A DNA stretch of 13,875 nt, taken from positions 1 to 13,875 of the forward strand of contig FWCC01000713.1 of the NCBI GenBank assembly GCA_900169235.1, written 5' to 3'. The stretch comes from Zarea fungicola (Eukaryota; Ascomycota; Sordariomycetes; Hypocreales; Cordycipitaceae). Below are positions 1-9,155 of the stretch, in pieces. The notes beneath the pieces were generated by a model. The model was not told where the DNA came from. It searched no databases and saw nothing but the letters and a program-made list of their open reading frames with translations. How positions within the stretch are numbered: position 1 is the stretch's first letter; each line of letters begins with the position of its first letter. The position numbers and the translations under genes are program-made.

Positions 1-1161
1 AATCACACCCCGCGCAACACTAATTAATTCACCAAGGTCTGAAGGGCAGTTGTCAGCCAGAGAGCGACCACCAGGTGTGGGCCACAGCAGCGCCATGCAG
101 CAATTGCGGGGGAGGAGTCTGGTGCCGTCGGTTACCGGAATGCAGGGTTGGGTGGTGTGGCAGACGGGCGGTCGGCGAAGAAATGGAAGGCATAAACAAT
201 GCGTTGATTAGGTGAATGGCAACGAATCCATGGCGGCGAGTTTGATGATGCGTGATGGACAACAAACATGAGACTGACTGCTGGAGACGTGGATTATTAA
301 TGATTAGGTCGGCACGCAGCTGTCTGCCAGCTGTCAGGAAAGGCATTGCCACAGCGCTTCGCAGCAGCAGTTGTCAAGGCTCCTGTCCTCCCCAAGTTTA
401 GCTGTCTGCAGGCCCTGGACAGATACTGAGCCTTGCCCGGACTTATGGGCAGTACAGACAGCCCAGGGCTTCACTCAGCAGCTCCCATCCGCTGCGCCAA
501 CAGCAACCTTTGGGTGGCATCGGGCTTTTATCCTCTCCTCCCACAGCAAAATTACAGTCCTCTGCAACTACATCTGCATCGCAATTCATCTCTGGTGACG
601 CCATTTATTAATCCAGGTTCCATTTGCGGTGGGTAGACGGAAGTCGGGCACCCACTTGTGTCGGTCCGTCGGGCGACCAGCCTAGCTTCACGACGGCTCA
701 TCGACCGACTTCCGTTTAATTGCTCATTTAGGGTCAAATCGCACGTGCATCCGATCGAGGTCTTGTCTTTCTTATTTCTGCTGATCCGAGATGCAGCTCC
801 AGATATAAGCTGCCTTCCCCCCCACCCGTCATCCGTGAGTCGAGCCAGCATCCCTCACGCGCCATTATGCGTCATGGCCAGATATGTTCAGCACCTTTAT
901 CCGTAGTTATGATGACGATGCGACAAAGACGAAGATAGATCAATACAAGTCAAATGAAAGGCCCCAGCTCTTGCCGTATGGACAAAAGCGACAATGTTCG
1001 TTTCTGGACGCAGTCTTGCGGCGTGGATACTGGCCAGATAGCCTACCGGAACACGAACTGCCATCACAAAAATTACTAACGGCACAACCAATGTTTAAAC
1101 ATTATTTGACTATTTTCTCTAATTCTTTGATATTTTACATTGACCGCGTTTTCCATAAAAA

Positions 1162-1173
1162 CCCCCCCCCCCC
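1162..1173. repeat. Homopolymer run of 12 C
   Basis: An uninterrupted C12 run follows an A-rich stretch in non-coding sequence. It is a simple repeat, prone to length error in sequencing and to slippage. Confidence 0.9.
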
Positions 1174-1283
1174 ATCAACTGCCAGCCGTACAATAAACTC
1201 CGTCTCCTCCACACAGCCTAAGCAGTAAAAACACTCGATAAGGCGACAGCGACGTACATTTACCACAATTCGGGGATGGTAAA

Positions 1284-1289
1284 TTTATT
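1284..1289 (-). terminator. Poly(A) signal-like AATAAA
   Basis: The plus strand reads TTTATT, so the minus strand carries AATAAA. It lies about 25 bases past the TAG stop of the minus-strand ORF ending at 1314, a sensible place for a fungal polyadenylation signal. It mildly supports that ORF being a transcribed gene. Fungal signals are loose, so this is suggestive only. Confidence 0.45.
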
Positions 1290-1313
1290 TTCAACAACAG
1301 ATGGAAAAAATCG

Positions 1314-1754
1314 CTAATCGCCAATTACAAAGATTTCGTCGAGTGTGTTGGCAAAGTCATTACTACTGCTCGTAGTAGTGCCACGCGACGGAGGCGTCTT
1401 GGCCGCCAGCCGCTCGACAATTTCCCGAGAGTGCTGCGCCTTCTGCGCGGCCATGACATTTCCTGCCTCGCAGTTAACCTCCTTCTTTCTGCTGCAGAGG
1501 CTGCGAAGCTTGGTGTACATGGCCACGATTACCATGGGGATGGCCTTGGCGGCCATGACGAGCATGTTCTTGACCCCCGCCATGTCGTCGCGCAGCTCGC
1601 CAGTGCGGTGCTTGGCTCGCATGTCCACGATGATGAGGACAAGGAGGAATCCAAAGAAGAGACCGAGGAGAATGCCGCTCATGATGAGGAGTCCTCTGTC
1701 CTCTTTATCGTAGCTCATTGCGGCGTCGAGGATCATGTTGCCGACGGTGCTCAT
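1314..1754 (-). CDS. Small putative membrane protein, unrecognised
   Basis: This is an intronless 146-residue reading frame that I do not recognise. A strong hydrophobic segment spans about residues 21-43 (beginning GLLIMSGILLGLFFG) and is followed by basic residues (RAKHR, 46-50), suggesting a membrane span with the C-terminal side in the cytosol. A second moderately hydrophobic stretch lies at about 64-80 (MLVMAAKAIPMVIVAMY) and could be a second span. After it come a basic patch (RKK, 89-91), a charged helix-like region (102-118), a Ser/Thr-rich linker (120-131) and an acidic tail. The ATG at 1754 has A at -3, and an AATAAA follows the stop. A CT-rich tract typical of fungal promoters lies about 200 bases upstream. 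The short frame at 1751-1867 ends on this start codon. Opposite-strand frames here look like shadows, because their composition is skewed to His/Asp/Arg. Function is unknown; the gene is plausible but unproven. Confidence 0.6.
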   Translation of the reverse strand: MSTVGNMILDAAMSYDKEDRGLLIMSGILLGLFFGFLLVLIIVDMRAKHRTGELRDDMAGVKNMLVMAAKAIPMVIVAMYTKLRSLCSRKKEVNCEAGNVMAAQKAQHSREIVERLAAKTPPSRGTTTSSSNDFANTLDEIFVIGD

Positions 1755-1867
1755 GTTCGTATTGTGTATCCCGTCTGGTTTGCGGCCGCGGTTCGGTTGG
1801 CTCGACTGCCAGCCATCGCATCGACGTATCCGCCATGGGAGGGGATTGAAGGCGCCACATATTCCAT
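1751..1867 (-). CDS. Short upstream ORF overlapping the next start (ATGA)
   Basis: This 38-codon frame starts at an ATG in strong context (ACAATGG) and ends with TGA at 1753-1751, which overlaps the ATG of the 146-codon frame at 1754-1752 as ATGA. Its translation (beginning MEYVAPSIPSHGG) holds two N-glycosylation-type sequons, NRT at 24-26 and NQT at 30-32, and no hydrophobic segment. If transcription starts near the CT-rich tract at about 1946-1998, this is the first ATG on the message. The membrane protein would then depend on leaky scanning or on reinitiation after this ORF. It could equally be a chance frame if transcription starts nearer the membrane protein gene. Confidence 0.35.
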   Translation of the reverse strand: MEYVAPSIPSHGGYVDAMAGSRANRTAAANQTGYTIRT

Positions 1868-3056
1868 TGTTAATGAATTCTTAGGAAACGAGTGAAAAAC
1901 GAGTGTGGGTTGGTTTGGTCTGTTTTGAGAGTGACAATGCAAATCAGGGAAAGAGAGAGATTAAGAGTGAGTATTGTGGAAGAAAAGGAAAAGAATGAAT
2001 ATTGGAATCGAACGTGACTTACTTTTTTGTATCTACTTGAGAAAAGAGTTTGAAATTGTAACGCATTGAAACTTTCACTTCACTCACTCGCGTAGCCTTT
2101 TAATTCGGGCGTTTTGTGGCGGCCCGGCGACTGCAGCAGCGGCTGTCTTGTGCCATGCTATGAACGTCTCTACAGCTATGAATTATTTTATTTTCAGTTT
2201 TATTAGAAAATGCGAGAGAAATTACGAATTGGCAGTCGGCCGTATCATGTTCATTTTGGGTCCTTTTTGGATAAAGTTGTCCCGACTCAATTCGTGAACC
2301 TCGAAGGTACACCGACATGGACGTTTTGTCATGTAAAATATTTTCCTTTGTGCCATTTTTCAATTTAATTGGTAATGGGTGAAGAAGCAAGCCGATCAGT
2401 CTGCGTAAGTAATAATATCTAACCCACGCCTAGAACCCCGAGAATTGCATCAATTATTCCAACAGGCCATCTATGCAACATCGTGTCTTAGAAACTCCAG
2501 TTCAAGCATGTCATAGAAATCCCTTCTTGGCCAGGCGTACGTAATTAAACGATCAAAGTCCGATGTGCCATATTTCTCGCATCTTCTTGCGATGGCATAC
2601 AGAAACGCCACCGCCCAATGGCCGCTCCGGCGTCGTCCAGCCAGTGCCACCTGACATCATCATCCTGTCCTTGGTTCTAGAACAGCCCAGGAACGTATCC
2701 AGTAGAACATGGGCGCTCTTCCGAGTTCTTTGAAAATTCAACTCGGCTTCAGGGCAAGAAAGCATTCATGTCCGCAGTGTTCAGCAAATTCTCAAGTGCC
2801 AATACCAACAGCCAGTTGTGCGATCTAATCAAGATAGTGGCAGGCATAAAGTCTTGGAATTTAGTTAAATATTCTTCTTCTTCATAATTTTGATTTGCCT
2901 TTATCTACTTTTTTTCATTATTTGTCCCGCCGTCTTTTCTCATTACATGCGTGTTGCCACAAGCAGGTGCTTGCGAGCAAGTAGGCTAACATATCGCTTA
3001 AATCAACGAATCATTCTACATGCAACTCTATAGGTTTTGAAAGACTAACAATTATG
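1868..3056. other. Intergenic: upstream of 1314-1754 gene, downstream of transporter
   Basis: No gene is supported here. Frames of 96 codons (2100-2390, minus) and 70 codons (2553-2765, minus) have no motif, hydrophobic pattern or splice partner that I can see. The left part is the upstream region of the small membrane protein gene. The right part (about 2900-3056) should hold the 3' untranslated region of the transporter. The sequence is AT-richer than the coding parts. Confidence 0.55.
1946..1998 (-). promoter_or_regulatory. CT-rich tract, probable core promoter element
   Basis: The plus strand is almost pure purine here (GGGAAAGAGAGAGA, then GAAGAAAAGGAAAAGAA), so the minus strand is CT-rich. 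Such tracts commonly sit just before transcription starts in filamentous fungi. The position, 80-130 bases before the first ATG at 1867, fits a promoter for the minus-strand gene. The transcription start itself is inferred. Confidence 0.4.
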
Positions 3057-4963
3057 TCATGATTTTTGCAGTGACTATCCTTTGTTAGCATGGCTTCTCG
3101 AAAGTGTCAACGATGAAACAAACTTACAATAGCAATTTTACTACGCGCACGAATTCTCTGGCCAAAAAAGACCAAAACCCACGGAATGACAGTGAGCGCC
3201 GCAGCTATCCCACCCAGCAGCCCGCCCGCTGGCCTTGTCCCTAAATTTCGAAACAAGGGAGTGGCGACAAGAGGGAATGCGCCGCCGAGAAGATTGCGGC
3301 AGAGACTCTGGGCAGCCAATGCCGACGACGCATAAACGTGGTACGTGTCTGCGAGGTAGTTGAATGTGGCAAGATATACTGAGTAAATGCCCCAGAGAGC
3401 AAATCCAAGGCCAATGGCCTGCGCATGGGCCTTCCAGTCCTGCGGGCAGAGAAAAGCGATGAATAAGCCTGCAGGCAGAAACATAGCCGTGACGCAGGCA
3501 AAATACAACCTCGACTCGGGTGCGTCGGCGGGGAACTTGCGCCGCATGAAGAGCCAGAACTTGGAGTTTGTCGGGGAGCCGCCATTTTCAAGGCTCTTCC
3601 AGTACTGGTGCTTGAGAAGCTGTTCCTGCAGGATACTCGTGACGGTCGCACAGGCGGTTGCCGCCATCAATGCAATGTATACGCGGCTAGACATGTCCAA
3701 GTTGCCGTTGTAGAGGAAGGGAACAACGGAGAAGGACAGGTACAAGATACCCCAAGAAAACGCCGCCCAGAGGGAGAAGCAAAAAACAACCGGCTCAGTG
3801 AATAAAAGGGCGAATGGGCGTTTGATGGAAGTGGTAATGAGAGCCACGAGAGACGGTCGTAACTCATCTGCCTGCACGACCCAGCGTATGCGGCGCAGCT
3901 CAGGCTCTTGGGCGCGGTGATGCTGCGGACGGTGGTCAGAGTCATTGGAATCTGAGCTCACACGCTCTGCGAGCCATACCTCGGACGACGAGGCAATGTT
4001 GGCATTTTCCAGGGAAATGTACATGCCATATTGTCCATGAGCTTCGAGTTGCCCGTACCAATCATTCAGTATCTTGGCCTTTCGAGTAAGCAGGACAGAG
4101 GCACGACTTTCTTTGAAGAAGGCAATGAGAAAGACCATGAGGACGGCATCCATGATCGCTTGGTGCCAAAATGTCCACTGCCATGCTCTGGTACGGTTCT
4201 TGATTATATTTATGAGGGCTGCCGACACGAGGGGGCCGGCGCCAGTTCCCAGTAGGACGGAGCCGCTGAAGAGAGCCATTGGTGTGTTTCTGTCTTCTTT
4301 GCCCCAGAGATCGGCAATCACACCACCGACGACGGCGCTGAAGACGGACGCACCCACTCCGACAAAGAAGCGGCACACCAGCATGCCGGCGACATGAGGC
4401 ATGACAGAGCAGAGGGCCTGGAAGAGAACAAATATAATACCAGCGACAATGAAGATTGGATACCGTCCCCATGCCTCGGACAGGGGAGCCAAGGCCATAG
4501 GTGCAAAGCCGAAGCCCAGACAAAAGGTACTGATTCCAGCAATGACGGCGGTGCGGGATGTATGGAACTCATGTGCCATTAGGGCAGAGGGAGGAGAGTA
4601 TGCACCGGGCGTGTATGCTGTGAGAAAGGTGGCGATGCAGGAGAGAACTAGAAGGACGCTTTTCCTCGCCGGGCTCCATTCTAGCGGCGACGTGTAGGCA
4701 CGTAGATCTGGACATGGCGGTAATTTGGTTCCCGCAAGATGAAATGCCTGGTCGGGCGGTGGTGGTGTGGGTAGTTGTGAGTCAAAGGTGAGATACAGGT
4801 GAAGGACGGGACTTGAATCATCTAGTGTTGAGGAAGCGGTGTCTTTGGCCGTACCCTTTTCCGGGAATGAGTCTGAAAGGACATCTGTGACGGGAGAGTT
4901 ACCGGGCCCGGCGTGGCGTATCGATTGCAAATCATCGAGCGGCGTTTGATCTATTTGAGCCAT
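3057..4963 (-). CDS. MFS transporter, DHA1 (drug/polyamine:H+ antiporter) type
   Basis: This encodes a proton-coupled export-type permease of the major facilitator superfamily. Exons are 4963-3128 and 3074-3057, giving 617 residues; the 53-bp intron 3127-3075 has donor GTAAGT, branch GCTAACA and acceptor TAG. The last exon adds only SLQKS and a stop; unspliced, the frame would read VSLFHR instead. Residues 1-98 are a hydrophilic cytosolic tail with a Pro run (66-70). Twelve spans are arranged as 6+6 around a charged loop at about 295-375. Diagnostic parts are the loop 2-3 motif SEAWGRYP (162-169), R198-FFVGVG in span 4, motif C-like LLGTGAGPLVS (237-247), SRASVLLTRKAKILN (286-300) at the loop start, TEPVVF (389-394) opening span 7, and ADTYHVYASSALAAQSLCRN (538-557). 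These resemble the fungal Tpo/Flu1-like subgroup; the substrate cannot be told. The start has A at -3 and G at +4. A 28-codon upstream ORF lies 16 bases ahead. Confidence 0.93.
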
Positions 4964-4979
4964 ATTTGAAGCGTTGCCG

Positions 4980-5066
4980 TCACCGCGAGGAGGAAGAGTT
5001 GGGTTGGCGGGGTGGCAGCTCGCCGAGAGAGGAACGAAACGGACGGGAGTAGAGGATTCGCAACAT
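4980..5066 (-). promoter_or_regulatory. Possible upstream ORF in the transporter leader
   Basis: An ATG at 5066 opens a 28-codon frame (MLRILYSRPF...) ending in TGA at 4980, 16 bases before the transporter ATG. If the leader reaches this far, it could lower or condition translation of the transporter. The leader's extent is unknown, so this is only a candidate. Confidence 0.3.
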
Positions 5067-5483
5067 GAAAGAGAATTTGTGCCAGACCGGCTGGCTATAA
5101 GAAGGGAAGACTGTTGTTGCTGACCGGGGTCGAGGGGGTGGGCGGGGAGAGAAATCCTTTGCCGTGTCCACGACGAGAAGTGACTTGTGGGCGGGTGTCG
5201 TAGTAATGGTGGGTTAACGGATATAAGCCACCCAGTAAAGACGCTCTACTACTGCCTTGTGTGTGCTTATCGAGTGGGCGGAGTACGGAATACGGAGTAG
5301 TACAGATTACGCTGATTTGAATTGCTAGCATATGAGCGAGCAACCCACTTTGCCACTAACAGGTAGAATCGGCCCGTAGGTACCCAGTAAACTGCCGGCT
5401 GGTAAGGAAAAGCTTGTCGGGAATAACAAGCAGCTTATTCCCAGCCTTGTTGCCGAAGCTGGCAATTGTTGCGTTTGCTTGGT

Positions 5484-5503
5484 GCCAGCTGCTGCCAGCT
5501 GCT
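5484..5503. repeat. Tandem 10-bp repeat, two copies
   Basis: GCCAGCTGCT occurs twice in direct succession in non-coding DNA. It contains CAGCTG palindromes. No function is implied. Confidence 0.75.
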
Positions 5504-5821
5504 GCGGGCTGGTGGACCCCGAGTTCTGTGACACCATCATTTCCATGCCCATGACACACTCCCACATTTCCCACATCCTCCTTGTCATACTTTCGTTTGT
5601 TATCCATACTCCTCGCCCATGATTTCATCTCATCCCCGCCCTGGCAAGATACAAAGTCTCTCTCTGCCTACAAATACATGACGATCCTGCGTTCTCTTGG
5701 CCCCAAATCGCTTGCATACGATGGATGCTGTCTTCACCTCGAGATGCCTTCCCTTAGAACAGGGGCCTACAGAGTAGCTATCCACTGCACAGTACGACGC
5801 ACCTTTCATTTTGGGGAATTC

Positions 5822-5837
5822 TTTTTTTTTTTTTTTT
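5822..5837. repeat. Homopolymer run of 16 T
   Basis: This is an uninterrupted T16 run in intergenic DNA. Such runs can exclude nucleosomes, but there is no gene start close enough to assign a role. Confidence 0.9.
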
Positions 5838-6404
5838 CAAAAATGCCGCCGTTCTAGACCCGCGCCCTATTGACCATAAAATGTCACAAGCAAATGGAGA
5901 CGAGCTTGCTCCCTCGCCCCGCCCACACTAATTTCTCTGCCGTGAACTGAGGCACTGAGGAGCTGTTGATGGCATTAATTACGGGATTTGTTTTCAAACT
6001 CGTTTCTCGGAAATAACATGCTTATTTCAATTTCTATTTTCTCATGGCCGTATACCGCCATCATTTCGCCGCGCACCACACCATCGAGTTTTATCGTCCC
6101 TCCAAGACTCTTCGCTGTGATGGAGAGGCAAGGCAGCGTTGACATTGCGGCTGTTGTCCATTTGTCTAGCCAGAGCCGTGCGGTATAGCAAGGTTCATCT
6201 CAAGCCTCCGGCAACCGTTTCTCAACCAACCTTCTTCGCCTGTCCTTCCATGTCCCACTCTATTCCGTCTTATTCCCGACTGTACCCATGCCAAGCAATT
6301 CACCCCCCGAGATGGTGTCCTGGCCAGCGCACACTGCCCTAGCCTAATGAATGGTCAAATCAATGCCAGGGTTTCGCAGCCACAGCTGAAAGAACTAATA
6401 TGCA

Positions 6405-6424
6405 CATCATTTAGCATCATTTAG
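6405..6424. repeat. Tandem 10-bp repeat, two copies
   Basis: CATCATTTAG is present twice in direct succession in intergenic DNA. It is a small simple repeat without evident role. Confidence 0.75.
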
Positions 6425-6565
6425 ATAAACCCATTGCGACATTGCGCGGATTTCCTCCTCCGCCTACATTGGCCATGCGTTACCTGCGCCATGAGCTTGT
6501 CCAGGCCTTTCCAGCACGCAAACCACAAATCATGCAACCCAATTGAACAGCTACTGGCAGCAACC

Positions 6566-7520
6566 TTAAGCGCCACTATTTACTGCCAACTGTGTCCCGC
6601 GCAAGACAATTCTCAAGTCACCAGGCAGCTCAACTGGGTGCTTATTGATGGTGTCTTGGCCAGCATTCTGCTTTGGGCGGTTGCTGGCCAGCTCCTTGAT
6701 GGTTTGTCCATCACTTTGTAGCTCAGCAATTGGCCGCCCGTCCAATTGACAAGGACCTTCTACGCCCTTGTGTCTCCCGCTCTCCTTCACGACTGGCTTA
6801 ACCCCTACCGCTCCGCTCCGACGCCGACATGTCATTACAAAGACGACCCAGACAAGAGCACATAGGGCTGTCCCCGCGCCAATGACGATACCGGCAATTC
6901 CTCCGGCAGACACTCTGCTGGCCGCACCATTATTAATCTGCTTCGGTTCGGAAGCGGGTGCAGCGGATGACGCGGGTAAGTTCCCCTCTGTTGCCGACGT
7001 GGATATCGGTGCCGATCCCGATTGTGTAGTCGACGGATGTTGCGTAAACCCGAGCCCTACATCGCCGCTCCGCCACCGAATTTCAAATGCCGGAGCAGAG
7101 AGCGTTATTTCGTTGTTGTAGAGAGAGACGGCATACCGTTGGTCGGCAGTCTTGGCATTGCATTCGTAGCCACTGTCGAGAAGTTAACTGGCCGCTGTTG
7201 CCGCTGGAAAGCCAAGTTTCGTGAATCCTAGGGGAACGGAGCACTGGACTTGCTTACATGGGGACACATCGTACCGCCGTTTCGTCGTCAGCAACGGGCC
7301 ATCCGTTGCTGGGTGCACTGGTTTGCGTGCAGAGCGCCACATAGCCAATGAAGCAGACTCCAGGAGAGTAATACCCCCAGTTTTGCCACAGGTCGAGACC
7401 ACCTGGCACATGGCAATTTTCAAAATCGGCCGTCAGTACTGGCGCTGTGCAGGTAAGCGGCTGTGTCGTCATGGTCATTGCGCGGGTGGTTGACGAAAGG
7501 GCAGCCGCCTTGGATGCCAT
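6566..7520 (-). CDS. Single-pass membrane protein with Cys-rich outer domain
   Basis: The coding exons are 7520-7258 and 7172-6566, joined across an 85-bp intron (7257-7173; donor GTAAGC, branch GTTAAC, acceptor CAG), giving 289 residues. The junction restores RCVP|IGYEC. The outer domain (1-174) has six cysteines (24, 36, 56, 64, 85, 92) and the block YYSPGVCFIGY (50-60), followed by FEIRWRSGD (117-125). Together these mark a common but uncharacterised fungal family with YSPGxCPxGY and CCPxGYxC motifs. A Ser/Thr/Pro-rich stalk (130-174) precedes a transmembrane helix at about 177-203 (begins AGGIAGIVIGAG) and a basic stop (RRR, 204-206). The cytosolic tail has QLDGRPIAEL (230-239), DGQTIKEL (242-249) and PVELPG (267-272), resembling the ELDG/ELP repeats usual in this family. 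No N-terminal signal peptide is visible, so the helix may act as a reverse signal-anchor with the N-terminus outside. A wall or surface-sensing role is a guess. The start has A(-3), G(+4). Confidence 0.82.
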
Positions 7521-7880
7521 GATCCAATTTGATGCAACGTGCGTCTGTCTTTATTTTTTCTCGACACGTGGAAGATGCTTCTGGGAACAACTACATACCG
7601 TCATGCTTGACATGTCTATTATTTATTTCATGTTTGCATGTAACACTGTGTTTGTTTGATCGTAGAGAGCTACGCCAGTCGCCGTCTCTTACCCGTGCGC
7701 CTTTTAATATAAAATACATATCGCGACTGTCCTCCCGTGTCGTACAAAGTGAATCATGATCAAGTGTGGACGCTTTTTGATGTAACAGCACACCACCCAT
7801 GATCATAAAAATCGTCATTGAATGTATAAGTGCGCGTGTATTTTGAAATATTCTAATGCCATCAATTTTTCGTTCATGAA
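7521..7880. other. Spacer: promoter of 6566-7520 gene and 3' flank of DUF1769 gene
   Basis: No gene is seen. The left part should be the promoter of the membrane protein gene. The octamer CATGATCA occurs twice, at 7755-7762 and 7798-7805, 43 bases apart, and an AT-rich patch (TTTTAATATAAAA) lies near 7700-7713. Frames here are short and unconvincing. Confidence 0.5.
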
Positions 7881-9155
7881 TTAATCTACATCATCCTCAT
7901 TTGTCTCATTGGTCTCATTATGTGGTGTGCCAAACTCATCTCGCGCCTGTTTCAACGCCTCTGTCTCGTCGTGGGTGTGCTCATTGTCCGCCGCCGCCGC
8001 CACCGTTGTCGTCGGTTTGTCACCACCGGCAATGTGCTGCTCCGCACCCTCCTTGAGGTTACCATGCTCGTCAATGTCCTCGCGCAGGAAGAGGCTAAAC
8101 ACCACCACCAGGTACACCTGTTCCGTGGTCTTGTTTCGAAGGACATATCTAAGCTGGTGTGAGCGCCTGTCCGATGTCCTGTGAGAGAGAAGAGAGAGAA
8201 GAACCATGTTAAAAAAAAGGAAGAGCAAAAGCGAAGCAGCATGAAAAGAGCAAGATCATTTTTAATACTTCATCATTTTTAAAGCACCATGAAAGAAGAA
8301 TCAAAAACAGTAAGGCGGGAAAAGGGGGGAAACTTACCGAAGTGCCTGTCCATCCCAGTAATTCGCAATACTCAGCTGAAACCCAGGCAACTTGAGCGCC
8401 AGGTTGGCAAAGTCCAGGTAGGGGTTGAAAAAGTCCAGGCCGTAGGTCTTGCCGTACTCAAACACGAACCTGTCCTTGTTGGCGTCGGCAAGCGCCCACT
8501 TCATGCGCGCCTTGCCCGTGTCCGGCAGGCCCAGCGCCTCGCGCGTCTGCAGCCCTCCCTGGGTCGCATCGCCTCCCTCCTCGAACCACAGTCCGCCTTT
8601 GCCCGCTTCGTGCTCGCCCGCGCCGAGGTGCAGCACGTTGAAGGAGCTCAGCGCGGGGCCGTACAGGTAAGGCCTGTTGGCGTAGGCGTCGCCTTGCAAG
8701 CCCGGGTCGATCCACCACTGGACGATGCGCAGGGCGGTGCCGAAGCCCGGCGGGAGCTTGTCGCGGATGGGGCGGTCAAAGTCGTTGCCGAACTGCAGGT
8801 CACTGCCGCTGATGCCGTTTGGAATCTCATACTCTTCTTTGTCGTTGCCATTTACCGCCACCCCGGAAGAGGAAGATGATGACGAAGAAGTGGCGGCACT
8901 CCGCTTGGGAGTGAAGCGAAACGAGATGCTGTATTGATCCTGGTTGTACGCATGTGGTTCAGCGTCAAAGTACGCCGACGTGGACGGGGAGCCCAGAGGC
9001 AGACCGTTGTACCCCTGAATGCGGACGTTGAGCTCAATGTCCGCGTGGGCGGTTGTGATTCGGACCGTCTCGGGCTGGTTGACGGGCACCTGGACGTGGT
9101 TTGCCTCGTCATAGTCGCCGCCGGCGGTGATGCGCAGGATGTACTTGTCGGCCAT
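7881..9155 (-). CDS. DUF1769 family protein
   Basis: This is a fungal protein of the DUF1769 family, with unknown biochemical function. Exon 1 is 9155-8338. Exon 2 runs from 8148 or 8178 to 7881, giving 361 or 371 residues. The donor is GTAAGT at 8337; acceptor CACAG ends at 8179 and acceptor CTTAG at 8149, 30 bases apart and both in frame. The CTTAG choice gives DGQALR|YVLRNK, which fits my memory of the family (DGQPLRYVLKN). The CACAG choice follows a long CT tract and is the first AG after the likely branch TTAAC; it inserts TSDRRSHQLR. Residues 1-85 look beta-rich and are followed by a Ser run (90-97). The family core lies at about 120-172: LQFGNDFDRPIRDKLPPGFG, then WWIDPGLQGDAYA and RPYLYGPALSSFN. 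The second exon continues with QVYLVVVFSLFLREDI and ends in a hydrophilic acidic tail (NETNETNEDDVD). There is no signal peptide or membrane span, so it is probably cytosolic or cortical. The start has A(-3), G(+4), with a TATA-like box 56 bases upstream. Confidence 0.88.

Larger units (their letters stand above)
1..1313. other. Gene-free stretch at the left edge
   Basis: I see no supportable gene here. Open frames up to about 100 codons exist on both strands, but their translations are rich in Ser, Arg, His and Cys, lack recognisable motifs and overlap one another, as expected for chance frames. The right end (about 1200-1313) would hold the 3' untranslated region of the minus-strand gene that stops at 1314. 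No tRNA-like T-loop or other RNA signature was noticed. Confidence 0.6.
4964..6565. other. Intergenic: transporter upstream region and flank
   Basis: No gene is supported in these 1.6 kb. The left 300-400 bases should hold the transporter promoter. Around 5279-5303 there is a short run of TACGGAGTA-like units (GGAGTACGGAATACGGAGTA), a simple motif. Open frames here are under 100 codons, mutually overlapping and without recognisable motifs. The right end borders the 3' side of the minus-strand membrane protein gene ending at 6566. A T16 run and small tandem repeats are listed separately. Confidence 0.55.

Noticed and set aside
1431..1895. Plus-strand frame of 154 codons across the small membrane protein gene
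   Set aside because: Its composition (long runs of His, Asp, Glu, Ala) is what the reverse of the minus-strand frame would give; it has no motif, and the minus frame has the membrane helix, start context and poly(A) signal.
4062..4523. Minus-strand frame of 153 codons inside the transporter
   Set aside because: It lies wholly within the transporter in another frame, and its translation is Cys/Arg/Pro-rich without motifs.
5279..5303. TACGGAGTA-like units as a mobile element terminus or regulatory array
   Set aside because: Only about two imperfect units are present, with no flanking duplication or element.
6434..6721. Plus-strand frame of 95 codons
   Set aside because: It overlaps the tail of the minus-strand membrane protein, and the translation shows no motif.
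8289..8879. Plus-strand frame of 196 codons over the DUF1769 gene
   Set aside because: It is antisense to a clear family domain, and its Val/Gln/Arg-rich translation has no recognisable fold or motif.
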